Assembly (NCBI RefSeq): GCF_030373445.1
Contig: NZ_JAUCYU010000008.1
Coordinates: 1 to 64,000 of the forward strand
Length of the DNA: 64,000 nt
Origin: Roseovarius sp.
Lineage (GTDB): Bacteria; Pseudomonadota; Alphaproteobacteria; Rhodobacterales; Rhodobacteraceae
Direction of reading: 5' to 3'
Positions 8,603 through 17,363 of the stretch are shown here, in pieces. Made by a program: the position numbers and the translations under genes. Positions within the stretch are counted from its first letter, which is position 1; every line of letters begins with the position of its first letter. The notes under the pieces were generated by a model. It saw only the letters and a list, made by a program, of their open reading frames with translations. It was not told the origin of the DNA and searched no databases.

Positions 8603-9466
8603 CTACTCGACCACCGACCTGTCCTTCTGATCGGCCACCGGCGCCGCGCCGGCCTCGATCCCGTGCTTTTCCAGCAGCGACGCCAGGTAACTGCCCTCGG
8701 GCGGCACCCCGTCATGGCGGCGCGCGCAGAACCGCTTGATCGGCGCCCAGATATGGATGCAGCGCGTGTTGTCCGTCAGCTTACGCTTCACCGCCATGGG
8801 CCGCTTGGCAAAGGCCCGGCGATTGGCGAAATGCACCGGGTAGTAATAGTCGGTCGGCCGCGCGTGCTTGTCCTCGCCCGTCTCCTGCAGGAACGCGGTC
8901 ACGCCCAGCGGCCCCCACACGCCCCACGGCATCTCCGACACGTGCATCGGGTCGCCCGCCTCGGCCCTTGCCTTGATCTCGTTCAGGAACCGCGGCGGAA
9001 GCCATTCCGGCACCGGGTACTCGTCCTTGGTAAACTCCAGCAGCCCGTTCAGCGCCGGCGAATCCTGCGGTAGCCGCAGGATGGCACCGTTGATCTGGCC
9101 CTTCTGCTTCTCCTCCGACCAGAACTCGTAGCCGTAGACATGGCTTTCCCCGCCCGGCAACGGCTTCACCGAATAGACATCGGTGTCGATATATATGATC
9201 TCCGGATCCTTCGCGATCATGTGAAAGCGGAACAGGTCCGAGAACAGCGCCACGCTGCCGGTGCGGGCATGGATGTGGAAATCGTCCGTGTCCAGAACCT
9301 CCCGCCCGTCGCGCACCTCGACGCCCTCGGGGACGCCGCCAACCTCGCCATATGTGTAAAGGATCGTCCGGTGCCCCTGATCGAAGAAAGACTTCAGGCA
9401 CAGTTGCTCGAGCCACGTCAGCGACCCGCCAATCCACAACGCGCCCACCGGGGGAAGTTCTGCCAT
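8603..9466 (-). CDS. DXD-motif glycosyltransferase (GT32-like)
   Basis: This 287-residue protein begins with a Rossmann-type segment (GALWIGGSLTWLEQLCL) and carries the IYIDTDVY motif with Asp94-x-Asp96, the sugar-nucleotide/metal site of capsular and mannosyl-transferase-like GT32 enzymes. The GQINGAI stretch and the WG-x-x-G-x-x-AF segment also recur in that group. The ATG at 9466 was chosen over an upstream TTG because GAGG lies about 9 nt before it. It is cotranscribed with the downstream hydrolase-like gene (no gap). Donor and acceptor cannot be read from sequence. Confidence 0.78.
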   Translation of the reverse strand: MAELPPVGALWIGGSLTWLEQLCLKSFFDQGHRTILYTYGEVGGVPEGVEVRDGREVLDTDDFHIHARTGSVALFSDLFRFHMIAKDPEIIYIDTDVYSVKPLPGGESHVYGYEFWSEEKQKGQINGAILRLPQDSPALNGLLEFTKDEYPVPEWLPPRFLNEIKARAEAGDPMHVSEMPWGVWGPLGVTAFLQETGEDKHARPTDYYYPVHFANRRAFAKRPMAVKRKLTDNTRCIHIWAPIKRFCARRHDGVPPEGSYLASLLEKHGIEAGAAPVADQKDRSVVE

Positions 9467-9669
9467 TCCATTGCCTCGGGTTATCTTTATTGGTTGCCCC
9501 AACTTCTACCCCACCCCCCGAATCGCATCAAGCGCGGCCTGACGCGTCGTCACGCCAAGTTTCCTCAAATCCACAGCACCGGCGCAGCCATTGCCGCATT
9601 GCGCCGCGCGCCCGCTCTGGTACTTCTAGGGATCATGGGCAACCGCCCCGCCAAGCAAGGAGCCGCCGC

Positions 9670-10689
9670 ATGACAGATCGCCAGCCGAGAACCCTGCTCG
9701 GAACGGTCAAGGACGAAGGCCCCTACCTGCTGGAATGGATCTGTTACTACAAGCTAATCGGCTTCGACCGCATCGTCGTCGCCTCCAACGATTGCGAGGA
9801 CGGCACCCGCCAGATGCTCGACTACCTCGACACCGTGGGCGAAATCACCCACCTCGAGAACAGCGGCCAGCGCGACGGCGAACATGCCGACCCCCAGAAC
9901 CGCGCCTATGACAGGTTCTGGACCGACGAGACCATCAAGACGTCCGAATGGGTCCTGGTGGCCGATGCCGACGAATTCCTCAATATCCACGCGGGCGACG
10001 GCACCCTCGATGCCCTGATCGAGGCCGTCGAGGCCCGCGCCGGCAAGCGGGTCGACATCATCTCGGCCACCTGGCGCGTGTTCGGCAATGCCGGCATCGT
10101 GCCCTTCGAGGATGAACCGGTCATCGCACAGTTCACCCGCTCCGCCCCTCCGGGCACGAACAAGGTCCAGCGTTACACCGCCTTCAAGTCCATGTTCCGC
10201 CCCCACCCAGTGCGCAAGCTCGGCATCCACCGCCCCCGCCTCTCGCCCCGCTACCAGGAAGGGCGCGTATCGCTCACATGGGTCAACGGCTCGGGCGACG
10301 AAATGCCGGAGCGCTTCCTTCAACAGGGCTGGCGCTCCTTCGAGGACAGCTATGGCGACGCGCTGGTCACCATGAACCACTACATGATCAAGTCGTCAGA
10401 AGCCTTCCTGATGAAACGCTACCGCGGCACCGCCAACAGCAACGACGACGAGCGCATTAATTTCCGCTATTTCGAGACCTTCAATGCCAACGATGTCGAG
10501 GACACCACCATCACCCGCCACGTCCCGGCGCTGAAGTCCGCCATCGCGCGGCTCAAGGCCGACCACCCGCACCTTGCCCTGCTCCACGACCAGAGCCTTG
10601 CCTACCACCGGGCCAAGCTCGAAACCGCGCGGCAGGAACTTACCGCCAGCCGCCCGGATATCGCGGCAAGGCTTGGCCTTACCGCCTGA
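9670..10689 (+). CDS. GT2-type glycosyltransferase (Glyco_tranf_2_4-like), paralogue 1
   Basis: This 339-residue protein belongs to the family with an N-terminal K-x-E-x-P-Y-L-LEW motif (residues 14-23) and a DxD site (Asp99-x-Asp101 in VADADEFLNIH). A conserved HYMIKSSEAFLMKRYRG segment is shared with the proteins at 10811 and 14378. It is expected to be a cytoplasmic enzyme that adds sugars to a surface polymer or lipid. AAGGAG precedes the ATG. It is the first of four same-direction genes (two GT2, two sulfotransferases). Confidence 0.82.
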   Translation: MTDRQPRTLLGTVKDEGPYLLEWICYYKLIGFDRIVVASNDCEDGTRQMLDYLDTVGEITHLENSGQRDGEHADPQNRAYDRFWTDETIKTSEWVLVADADEFLNIHAGDGTLDALIEAVEARAGKRVDIISATWRVFGNAGIVPFEDEPVIAQFTRSAPPGTNKVQRYTAFKSMFRPHPVRKLGIHRPRLSPRYQEGRVSLTWVNGSGDEMPERFLQQGWRSFEDSYGDALVTMNHYMIKSSEAFLMKRYRGTANSNDDERINFRYFETFNANDVEDTTITRHVPALKSAIARLKADHPHLALLHDQSLAYHRAKLETARQELTASRPDIAARLGLTA

Positions 10690-10810
10690 AGCTCCCACAA
10701 AGTCGGCGTTTTGCAAAAGACACGCCCAAGAATCGCCTTATAAATGCTTGTTGCCTGCTTTAGCGAGAGGTGGGACACTCCTGCCCGAGGCAGACGAAAG
10801 AACAGGTATC

Positions 10811-11893
10811 ATGGCCTCCGATCGAAAAGAACGCTTCCTGATCGTCACCACGATGAAGAACGAAGCGCCCTTCATGCTGGAATGGATCGCGTATAACCGT
10901 GCCATCGGGTACGACGATTTCCTCATCTACACCAACGACTGCACCGACGGCACCGACGCCATCGCGAAGCGGCTCGAGGAAATGGGCCTCGCCGCCCATA
11001 TCGACAACAACAACCGCCAGATCGGCCGCAAGGGGGCAGAGCTGTCGCCGCAACGCGCCGCCCTCCGGCTCGCGACCGACCACCCGCGCTACAAGGCCGC
11101 CGACTGGGTCATCTGCTCGGATGCCGACGAGTTCATGAATGTCCGCTCGGGCAGCACCCTGTCCGACCTCGTCGCCGCCTGCGGCCCGGCCGATGCCATC
11201 TCGGTCTGCTGGAAGCTCTTCGGCAACGGTCTGCACCGGCATTACGAAGACATCCCCCTCACCGAACAGTTCTTCTCCTGCGCGCCCGAAGACGGCTTCA
11301 CCAATTTCCGCGGCGCCGGCATCAAGACGCTTTTCCGCAACAACGGCGCCTTTCACCGGATGGGCGTGCACCGGCCCAAGGTCAACGCCCCCCGCGCCCC
11401 CGACCCGGAAAAACCCTACGCCCACGTCACCTGGCGCGACGCGGGCGGCCAGCAGGTCGATGCCGACACGATCACCTGGCGCACATGGGCGGGCTTCTCC
11501 CACACCCACGCCCGGCTGCACCACTACGCCATCCGCTCCGCCGACAGCTTCCTCGTCAAGCGCGACCGCGGCCGCACCAATCACGTGCATGTCGACCAGG
11601 GCCGCGAATATTTCGACGCCATGAACACCAATCACACCCGCGACTATTCCGTCCTGCGCCACGTGCCGGGCATGTTGCGGGAACTGGTCAAGCTTCGCTC
11701 TGACCCGGTGCTCAACGAGCTGCACATGCAGGCCGTCGCGTGGCACCGGGAAAAGATCGCAGACATCAAGTCCCGCCCCGACTGGCGCGACTTCATCGAG
11801 ATGGTCTATACCCATCCCGGCATCAAGCGCCCCGACCCCAGGGCGGCCAGCCAGCCCGAACCGGAACCGGAAGAAGAATTTGCCGACGACTGA
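10811..11893 (+). CDS. GT2-type glycosyltransferase (Glyco_tranf_2_4-like), paralogue 2
   Basis: This 360-residue protein has the same architecture as its upstream neighbour: KNEAPFMLEWI at 16-26, DxD at Asp104-x-Asp106 (CSDADEFMNV), and the HHYAIRSADSFLVKRDRG segment. The C-terminus is acidic and proline-rich (about the last 25 residues). The 121-bp gap before it contains an A/T-rich TTATAAAT at 10738-10745 that could be a -10 element, but no matching -35 was found. It is followed after 4 bp by a sulfotransferase gene. Confidence 0.82.
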   Translation: MASDRKERFLIVTTMKNEAPFMLEWIAYNRAIGYDDFLIYTNDCTDGTDAIAKRLEEMGLAAHIDNNNRQIGRKGAELSPQRAALRLATDHPRYKAADWVICSDADEFMNVRSGSTLSDLVAACGPADAISVCWKLFGNGLHRHYEDIPLTEQFFSCAPEDGFTNFRGAGIKTLFRNNGAFHRMGVHRPKVNAPRAPDPEKPYAHVTWRDAGGQQVDADTITWRTWAGFSHTHARLHHYAIRSADSFLVKRDRGRTNHVHVDQGREYFDAMNTNHTRDYSVLRHVPGMLRELVKLRSDPVLNELHMQAVAWHREKIADIKSRPDWRDFIEMVYTHPGIKRPDPRAASQPEPEPEEEFADD

Positions 11894-11897
11894 GCGC

Positions 11898-12677
11898 ATG
11901 AGCCCGATCAACGACATCCTGTCGAACTACCGCAATCGCCGGCACCTGCTGCAAACCATGCACCTGCCGGCGAAGCCCTATGGCGGGCCCGAATTCCTCT
12001 ACATGAAGAACCACAAGGCGGCCTGCACCAACATCCTGACCCTGCTCATCACCCAGATGCACAACGCCATCGGCGGCGATGCCGCGCCCGAGATCAGCAT
12101 GGACGGCGTCCATAACCTGCCCACCGACTACCTGCGCGCCGGCGCCCGCGGCCTGACATGGGAAACGGCACAAGACGCCCTCACCGGCCCGGGCTGGTTC
12201 CGCTTCACCATGGTCCGCGACCCGCTCTCCCGCACGGTCTCGGCATGGTCCGACAAGCTGCAACCCGGCTCGAACCCGCGCCACCTGCGCGACCTGAACA
12301 CGTATCTCGGCCGCCCCGCGGATACAGAGATCAACCTGCCCGCCTTCCTCGACCTGCTGGCCCAGGATGATGGCGCCCGCGACCTCGACCGCCACTGGCG
12401 CCCGCAATACAAGGAAATCAGCTACGGTCTCGTCCCTTACGACCTGATCGGCCGGGTCGAGGCGATGGACGACGCCCGCCGCGCCATCATCCGCGCCCTC
12501 TTCGGCACGAAAGGCGAGGCGGTCGAGGCCATCGACACCCGCAAGCATCTCGGCCACCGCACCGCCAGCCAGCAGCACCGCGACAGCCTCACCGCCGCCG
12601 ACCGCCGCAATGTCGACCGCGCCTTCGCCCGCGACTTCGAGATGTACGAGGAAGTCGCCGGGATGGAGGCCGCCTAG
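11898..12677 (+). CDS. sulfotransferase family protein (Sulfotransfer_2-like)
   Basis: This 259-residue protein contains YMKNHKAACTNI (residues 35-46), the 5'-phosphosulfate-binding loop seen in chondroitin/HNK-type sulfotransferases, and FTMVRDPLSRTVSAW, the 3'-phosphate-binding R-x-P-x-x-R-x-x-S motif. It should use PAPS to sulfate a glycan. The ATG at 11898 was preferred over an in-frame TTG that overlaps the preceding gene. It is packed between the GT2 gene and the next sulfotransferase, consistent with synthesis of a sulfated polysaccharide. Confidence 0.8.
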   Translation: MSPINDILSNYRNRRHLLQTMHLPAKPYGGPEFLYMKNHKAACTNILTLLITQMHNAIGGDAAPEISMDGVHNLPTDYLRAGARGLTWETAQDALTGPGWFRFTMVRDPLSRTVSAWSDKLQPGSNPRHLRDLNTYLGRPADTEINLPAFLDLLAQDDGARDLDRHWRPQYKEISYGLVPYDLIGRVEAMDDARRAIIRALFGTKGEAVEAIDTRKHLGHRTASQQHRDSLTAADRRNVDRAFARDFEMYEEVAGMEAA

Positions 12678-12682
12678 ACCCC

Positions 12683-13645
12683 ATGCGCAAGCTCTGGATC
12701 CATATCGGCACGCCCAAGACAGGCTCCACCGCGATCCAGCGCTACGCCCGCGCGCGCCAGCCCTACCTCGCCTCGAAATCCGTCGATTTCCTGATCCGCG
12801 GCCGGCGCGGCTCCTATAACGATCTCGGCGTTCACCTCCGCGGCGGCCAGCGGGCCGAGGCCGAAAAGACCGGCGCCGAGATCCGCCGCAAGATCGCCGA
12901 AAGCCCCGCCGAAACCCTCGTGCTCACTTCCGAGATGTTCACCGGAAGCGATCCCGCCTTCTTGCGCGAGGTGCTGGCGCTGGAAGAACCGTTCGAGACC
13001 CGCATCGTCGGCTATTTCCGCCGGCAGGACCGCTACCTCGAAAGCGCCTACAAGCAGAAGATGAAGACCGGCAAGGTCAAGCCGGGCTTCCAGAACTACG
13101 TCGACAAGTTCGGCATCAAGGGGGGCGAATACCGCCGTATCATCTCCGCCTGGGATGCCGCTTGGCCCGACGCCGAATTCATCTTCCGCCGCTTCGAGCC
13201 GGCCGCCTTCCCCAAGGGCGATGTCGTCTACGATTTCATGTCCCTGCTCGGGCTCGACATCGACGCCGACGACAAACCGCCCGCCGAAGAGGTGGCCAAT
13301 CCCACCCCCTCGATCGACCTGCTCGACCTCATGCAGCTCGTGGCCGACATGCCCGGCCTCGACGCCCGCAAGGTATTCCGCTCCATGCCGGTGGGCGCCC
13401 TCCCCCGCTTCGAGGGGCGCGCGATGGACAACGCCACCGCCCTGGGACTGCTGCAACAGTTCGAAGACGACAACGAAGCCCTGCGCCAGCGGTTCTTCCC
13501 CGACGATCCCGCGCTCTTCCCGATGGATGACCTCTCCGGCCCCGACCCCGCCATCGCGTTGCCCGGCTTCTCCGACGACCAGCGCACCATGATCCGCGCC
13601 CTGCTTCAGGCCGTCACCGAGCAGACCACGCGCTCCCGCGCCTGA
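12683..13645 (+). CDS. sulfotransferase-like P-loop protein
   Basis: This 320-residue protein starts with a strand-loop GTPKTGSTAIQ (residues 9-19), a typical 5'-phosphosulfate loop, and has GYFRRQDRYLESAYKQ, a candidate 3'-phosphate site. It lies 5 bp after the previous sulfotransferase and ends 6 bp before the convergent outer-membrane protein gene. Similar proteins are common in Rhodobacteraceae glycan loci. The acceptor is unknown. Confidence 0.75.
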   Translation: MRKLWIHIGTPKTGSTAIQRYARARQPYLASKSVDFLIRGRRGSYNDLGVHLRGGQRAEAEKTGAEIRRKIAESPAETLVLTSEMFTGSDPAFLREVLALEEPFETRIVGYFRRQDRYLESAYKQKMKTGKVKPGFQNYVDKFGIKGGEYRRIISAWDAAWPDAEFIFRRFEPAAFPKGDVVYDFMSLLGLDIDADDKPPAEEVANPTPSIDLLDLMQLVADMPGLDARKVFRSMPVGALPRFEGRAMDNATALGLLQQFEDDNEALRQRFFPDDPALFPMDDLSGPDPAIALPGFSDDQRTMIRALLQAVTEQTTRSRA

Positions 13646-13651
13646 CGCCCC

Positions 13652-14248
13652 TCAGAACCCGTGCCGCCAGCCAATCGCGAACGCGTTCGAGCCCGAATCC
13701 GTCGCGAACAGCCCGTAGGCATCCGACCGGTGATGCAGCCGCACGAAGATATCGTCGTTGCCATCCCCCACCGAAAACGCCGTCTCGAGGCTGAAATACA
13801 CCAGCGTCCGCTGCGACTCGCCCCGCTTGACGACTTCCAGCAGAGGCGTCTCGCTGGCATGTGAAATGCCCAGCCCAAAGGCGAAACTGTCGATCACCGC
13901 GGGCCATGGCCGCGCCGGGCTGTACCGGATCGTCACCGGCAGAACCAGCTCCTGGAACGTGTCCTGCCCGAAATGGTGGTTCAGTTGAACCTCCGCGCCC
14001 AACGCCCAGCGCGGATCGTCGAGCGGCACTTCGTAGCCAAGGATCAGGCCGCCGAAATAGGCGTTCGTGAAATCCGTCTTCGTGGGATTGAAAACATCGT
14101 CGATGCCGTTGGTCGTCATCTGCCCGCCCTGAAGGCTCAGCGACAGCCGGCCCTCCCCGGCGCGATCCCCCTCCGCAGAGGCCACCGATGCCACGATCAA
14201 ACCGAGTGCCGCCACGAAGGAACGACAGGAAACACATGGGATACGCAC
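13652..14248 (-). CDS. PagL-like outer-membrane protein (acyloxyacyl hydrolase family)
   Basis: This 198-residue protein has an N-terminal signal (SFVAALGLIVASVASAEG), amphipathic strands and a C-terminal Phe, as expected for an eight-stranded outer-membrane barrel. The end segment LHHRSDAYGLF and GSNAFAIGWRHGF resembles the catalytic His-Ser region of lipid A 3-O-deacylases. A GTG start is proposed because GGGAG lies about 8 nt upstream and it places the signal peptide correctly. If active it would remodel lipid A at the surface, in keeping with the glycan context. Confidence 0.68.
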   Translation of the reverse strand: MRIPCVSCRSFVAALGLIVASVASAEGDRAGEGRLSLSLQGGQMTTNGIDDVFNPTKTDFTNAYFGGLILGYEVPLDDPRWALGAEVQLNHHFGQDTFQELVLPVTIRYSPARPWPAVIDSFAFGLGISHASETPLLEVVKRGESQRTLVYFSLETAFSVGDGNDDIFVRLHHRSDAYGLFATDSGSNAFAIGWRHGF

Positions 14249-14377
14249 GTGGTGCTCCCGCAGCTGAAAACGACATTCCCCGGATGGCGCAGCCCCTGCA
14301 TACACCCCGGCAAGCGCTTCGGGCAACTCCATTCGGCAGCCGCCCGACCCGATCGGTCGAACCCCGCGCAAATGTGC

Positions 14378-16402
14378 TCAGGGTTCCAGCACGCTCAGCC
14401 GCGCATCGCCGCGAATGGCCTCCCAGTCGCGCTCGTAAAGCCCGTTCAGATGCGCTCGCTCCGCCGCGCTCCACGGGTCGAACTTGCCGTTCTCGTCGTT
14501 GAGCGGGAACTGCTCCTGCACCGCCTTCGCCCGTTCCGACATGGCGCCGGCCCCCTCCAGCTCGGAAATCAGCACCAGCTCCTCCACTGCACGCCGCGAC
14601 GCGGTCGGCCGGGGCTTGGCATCCTCCATGTCCTTCAGCCGCCGCACGTCCACCCCCTCGCCACAGAACCGGCCCAGCACCTCGTTCCGCAAGGCGCGGA
14701 AATCCTCGAACCGCCAGACATGAACGCGCGTCTCCGGAAACACCTCCGCGAAATCCCCCAGCACCGCCTGCCATGACGGCAGGCTCGCCAGCACGTTCCG
14801 CCGCATCTCCTCGGGCGTGATCATCTTGCCCGATGTCGTCGCCGTCGCCGCCCGTAGATACTCCACATAGGACGACGCGAAGAAATCGGCATAGTTCCTG
14901 ACGGCAAAGAACGCATCCGTCACCGGAAGCGGGATGCGCTTGGCGAAACACTGGAAGAACGTCTTGCGATACTGGTAAAGCGCGCCCGATGTCACGCAAT
15001 GCCCCGGCAGCCCCGGAAGGTTCTCGTCCGACAGGATCATCCGCTTCGGCCGAAGCGCCAACGGCTCGGCAAAGAACGCATCCGCGAACCCCTGCAACTC
15101 CTCTTCCGAGAACTTCGTCCGCCGGCTGATCTTCAACCGCCGGAACGCATCGAGCTGCGAGGGAAAGGTCACGTGCTTGCGCAGCTTCTGGTGCGGCACC
15201 ACGTAAACGCTCTGCCCACCCAGCCACGCTTCGTTATCCTCCAAAAGCTTCTGGATGTACGTCGTCGCCGTCTTGTGAAACCCGCCATGCAGCACCGCCC
15301 GGCTCTCACCCTCGGCCGCTGCCTGTACGTCGAATCGCACCGGGCGCACAGGCGGCGGCATGTAGGTGCCCCCGCCCCCCCTCGGCGCGGTGCGCACCGT
15401 GTCCTTCTTCTTTTCCTTCCGCTCCGCCTTCTTCGTCTCGGCCCGGGTCGTGTTGGTCATCTCGGCGCACAGCTCGGCGATCTTGCCGTCCTGCAACATC
15501 TCCGCCATCCGCGCCTCGTGCCAGGCCCGCCCCGCCTGCTCCAGGTCCGCCAGCGCCGCATCCCCTCGCAACGCCTCCAGCACCGGCGCCGACCGCGCGA
15601 TATCGGCCTCCATCGCCGTATCCTCGGCGGTGTTCACGTCCAGCTTTGCCCAGTCGTCCAGCAGCACCTTCCGGTGGTTCTTCTTCTCCGGCAGCCCGCG
15701 CCGAAGTATGAAGGCTTCGGGGCTGGCCACGGCGTAGTAATGCAACCGCGCAAACCGGTGCGAGAAACCGTCATGTGCCGCCCACTTCCCCTCGAAATAC
15801 TTCCCCGGCATCGCCTGCCCACCGGCATCGATCCATGTCACCTTGCCCGGGCCATCGTCGAAATAGGGGCGGTGCGGCGCGAGGCGGCTGACCTTGCCGG
15901 GCCGGAACAGCGTCTTGATTCCCCGGCTGATCATCTGCCCCCGGTCATCCTCATCCGCGCAGAGCGTATAATTCTCCCGCACCGACCCCTCCGGCAGCCC
16001 CCGGCGCCACCCAGATCCGAACGGCTTGCGGCAGACCGAAACCGCATCCGCCGCCCCGACCGCCGCCAGGAAGCTCTTCAGGTCGCCGGCCCCGGTGCGA
16101 ACCGAAAGGTACTCGTCCACATCCACCGCCAGCGCCCAGTCGGCCCCAAGCTTTTCCAGCACAGGCAGCACGTCCCGAAGACCATACCGCAACGGGTCGC
16201 GCCCCGGTTTCAGGTCAAGCGGCACGTGATGCACATATCCCAGCTCCGCCAGCCGCGCGGCCATCCGGTCGGTGCCATCCTCGGACCCGCTGGTAAACAG
16301 CACGGCCCCCGTGAACCCCAAGGCCCGGTAATGCGCGATCCATTCCAGCAGGTAAGGCGCCTCGTTCACCGGCGCCGCGACGATCCACGCCTGTTCGGCC
16401 AT
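14378..16402 (-). CDS. two-domain protein: GT2-type glycosyltransferase fused to sulfotransferase-like domain
   Basis: In this 674-residue protein, residues 1 to about 310 match the GT2-type paralogues at 9670 and 10811 (NEAPYLLEWIAHY at 13-25, DVDEYLS with Asp94-x-Asp96, HYYAVASPEAFILRRG). A Lys/Glu then Gly/Pro-rich linker follows (about 314-350). The C-terminal half carries HGGFHKTATTYIQ near 371-383, a sulfotransferase 5'-phosphosulfate loop, and AVRNYADFFASSYVEY as a possible 3'-phosphate site. Both reactions may therefore act on one glycan. Its ATG overlaps the stop of the upstream hydrolase-like gene (TGATG). Confidence 0.8.
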   Translation of the reverse strand: MAEQAWIVAAPVNEAPYLLEWIAHYRALGFTGAVLFTSGSEDGTDRMAARLAELGYVHHVPLDLKPGRDPLRYGLRDVLPVLEKLGADWALAVDVDEYLSVRTGAGDLKSFLAAVGAADAVSVCRKPFGSGWRRGLPEGSVRENYTLCADEDDRGQMISRGIKTLFRPGKVSRLAPHRPYFDDGPGKVTWIDAGGQAMPGKYFEGKWAAHDGFSHRFARLHYYAVASPEAFILRRGLPEKKNHRKVLLDDWAKLDVNTAEDTAMEADIARSAPVLEALRGDAALADLEQAGRAWHEARMAEMLQDGKIAELCAEMTNTTRAETKKAERKEKKKDTVRTAPRGGGGTYMPPPVRPVRFDVQAAAEGESRAVLHGGFHKTATTYIQKLLEDNEAWLGGQSVYVVPHQKLRKHVTFPSQLDAFRRLKISRRTKFSEEELQGFADAFFAEPLALRPKRMILSDENLPGLPGHCVTSGALYQYRKTFFQCFAKRIPLPVTDAFFAVRNYADFFASSYVEYLRAATATTSGKMITPEEMRRNVLASLPSWQAVLGDFAEVFPETRVHVWRFEDFRALRNEVLGRFCGEGVDVRRLKDMEDAKPRPTASRRAVEELVLISELEGAGAMSERAKAVQEQFPLNDENGKFDPWSAAERAHLNGLYERDWEAIRGDARLSVLEP

Positions 16403-17349
16403 CACACGCCCCGGTTCCCGTCAAGCCGCCCCAGCTTGCGCAGGTTCTGACGAAACGCCACCGTCGCCCGCTCCGCCATCGCGGTGCGCCCGTCCTTCTC
16501 GAAGTAATTGGCCAGCGACCCGCGATACCACGGCAGCCGCCGCCGCTCGCGGTAAAGCTCGTAGAACCGCTGCTCCGTCAAATCCCCGAACAGCGCCTCT
16601 GTCATGATCGGCTTCAGCGCCTCGATCTTGCGCAGGAACACCGCCGACTTGTGGTTCGAGAACCAGCATTTCATCGGCACCACGGTGCCCCCGGCCCCCT
16701 CCGCCGCCATCAGACGGTCGGTATGGAACTGGTCCAGCTCGAAATACGGATCATAGAACACGTACGCGCGCCCCAGCTCGGCCACCGCCTCCGCCGCATC
16801 GCCCAATGGCAGCGACCAGTCCTGCCGCCGTCCCACCTGGTATCGTGTTTCCCACGGCACCAGCGCCTCGTTCAGCGTCGATTGCGGATTGAAAGCCAGC
16901 ACATGCGCCCCCGGCGCCAGCCGTCCGAAGGTCAGCGCCCCGAAGGCCCCCATCGACGAGCCGGTGAAGATGCACCGCTCGTACCCCTCGAAGAACCCCT
17001 CGCCGGCCATCTTCTGCATCGTGCCGATCAGCCCGGCATCGCGGTACCAGTTCGGCAGATGCGCGTAGATACCCAGATGGCTCACCTGGTTGTCCCGCGC
17101 GAACTTGTAGGCCCATGGCAACCGCCCCGGCGAGCGGTCGTTGACGTTCGACAGGTTGTCGAAGGTCACCATCAGGATCGGCCGCCGCCGCTTGACGAAC
17201 AGCATCGGATGGCGCGGGTCGGAATGCAGGAACCCGCTGGCCGATCCGCACGGCCCGATCTCGTCGAACCACATCGGCTTGTCGATCTGCTCGGCCTTGT
17301 CGACCTGCCCGGCCGTTTCGGCCACCGATACGTCCTCTTCCTCGCTCAT
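16402..17349 (-). CDS. alpha/beta-hydrolase-like protein, paralogue of the protein at 7865-8602
   Basis: This 315-residue protein has an acidic N-terminal 25 residues and a nucleophile elbow GSSMGAFGA (Ser132) after the strand CIFT. A central FDNLSN and C-terminal CWFSNHKSAVFL may hold other active-site residues. It is clearly related to the 245-residue protein at 7865 (same elbow and following LAFNPQS strand). It sits in an operon with the upstream methyltransferase (14-bp gap) and the downstream glycosyltransferase-sulfotransferase fusion (1-bp overlap). The substrate is unknown. Confidence 0.68.
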   Translation of the reverse strand: MSEEEDVSVAETAGQVDKAEQIDKPMWFDEIGPCGSASGFLHSDPRHPMLFVKRRRPILMVTFDNLSNVNDRSPGRLPWAYKFARDNQVSHLGIYAHLPNWYRDAGLIGTMQKMAGEGFFEGYERCIFTGSSMGAFGALTFGRLAPGAHVLAFNPQSTLNEALVPWETRYQVGRRQDWSLPLGDAAEAVAELGRAYVFYDPYFELDQFHTDRLMAAEGAGGTVVPMKCWFSNHKSAVFLRKIEALKPIMTEALFGDLTEQRFYELYRERRRLPWYRGSLANYFEKDGRTAMAERATVAFRQNLRKLGRLDGNRGV

Positions 17350-17363
17350 CCGCCTTGGCCCGC

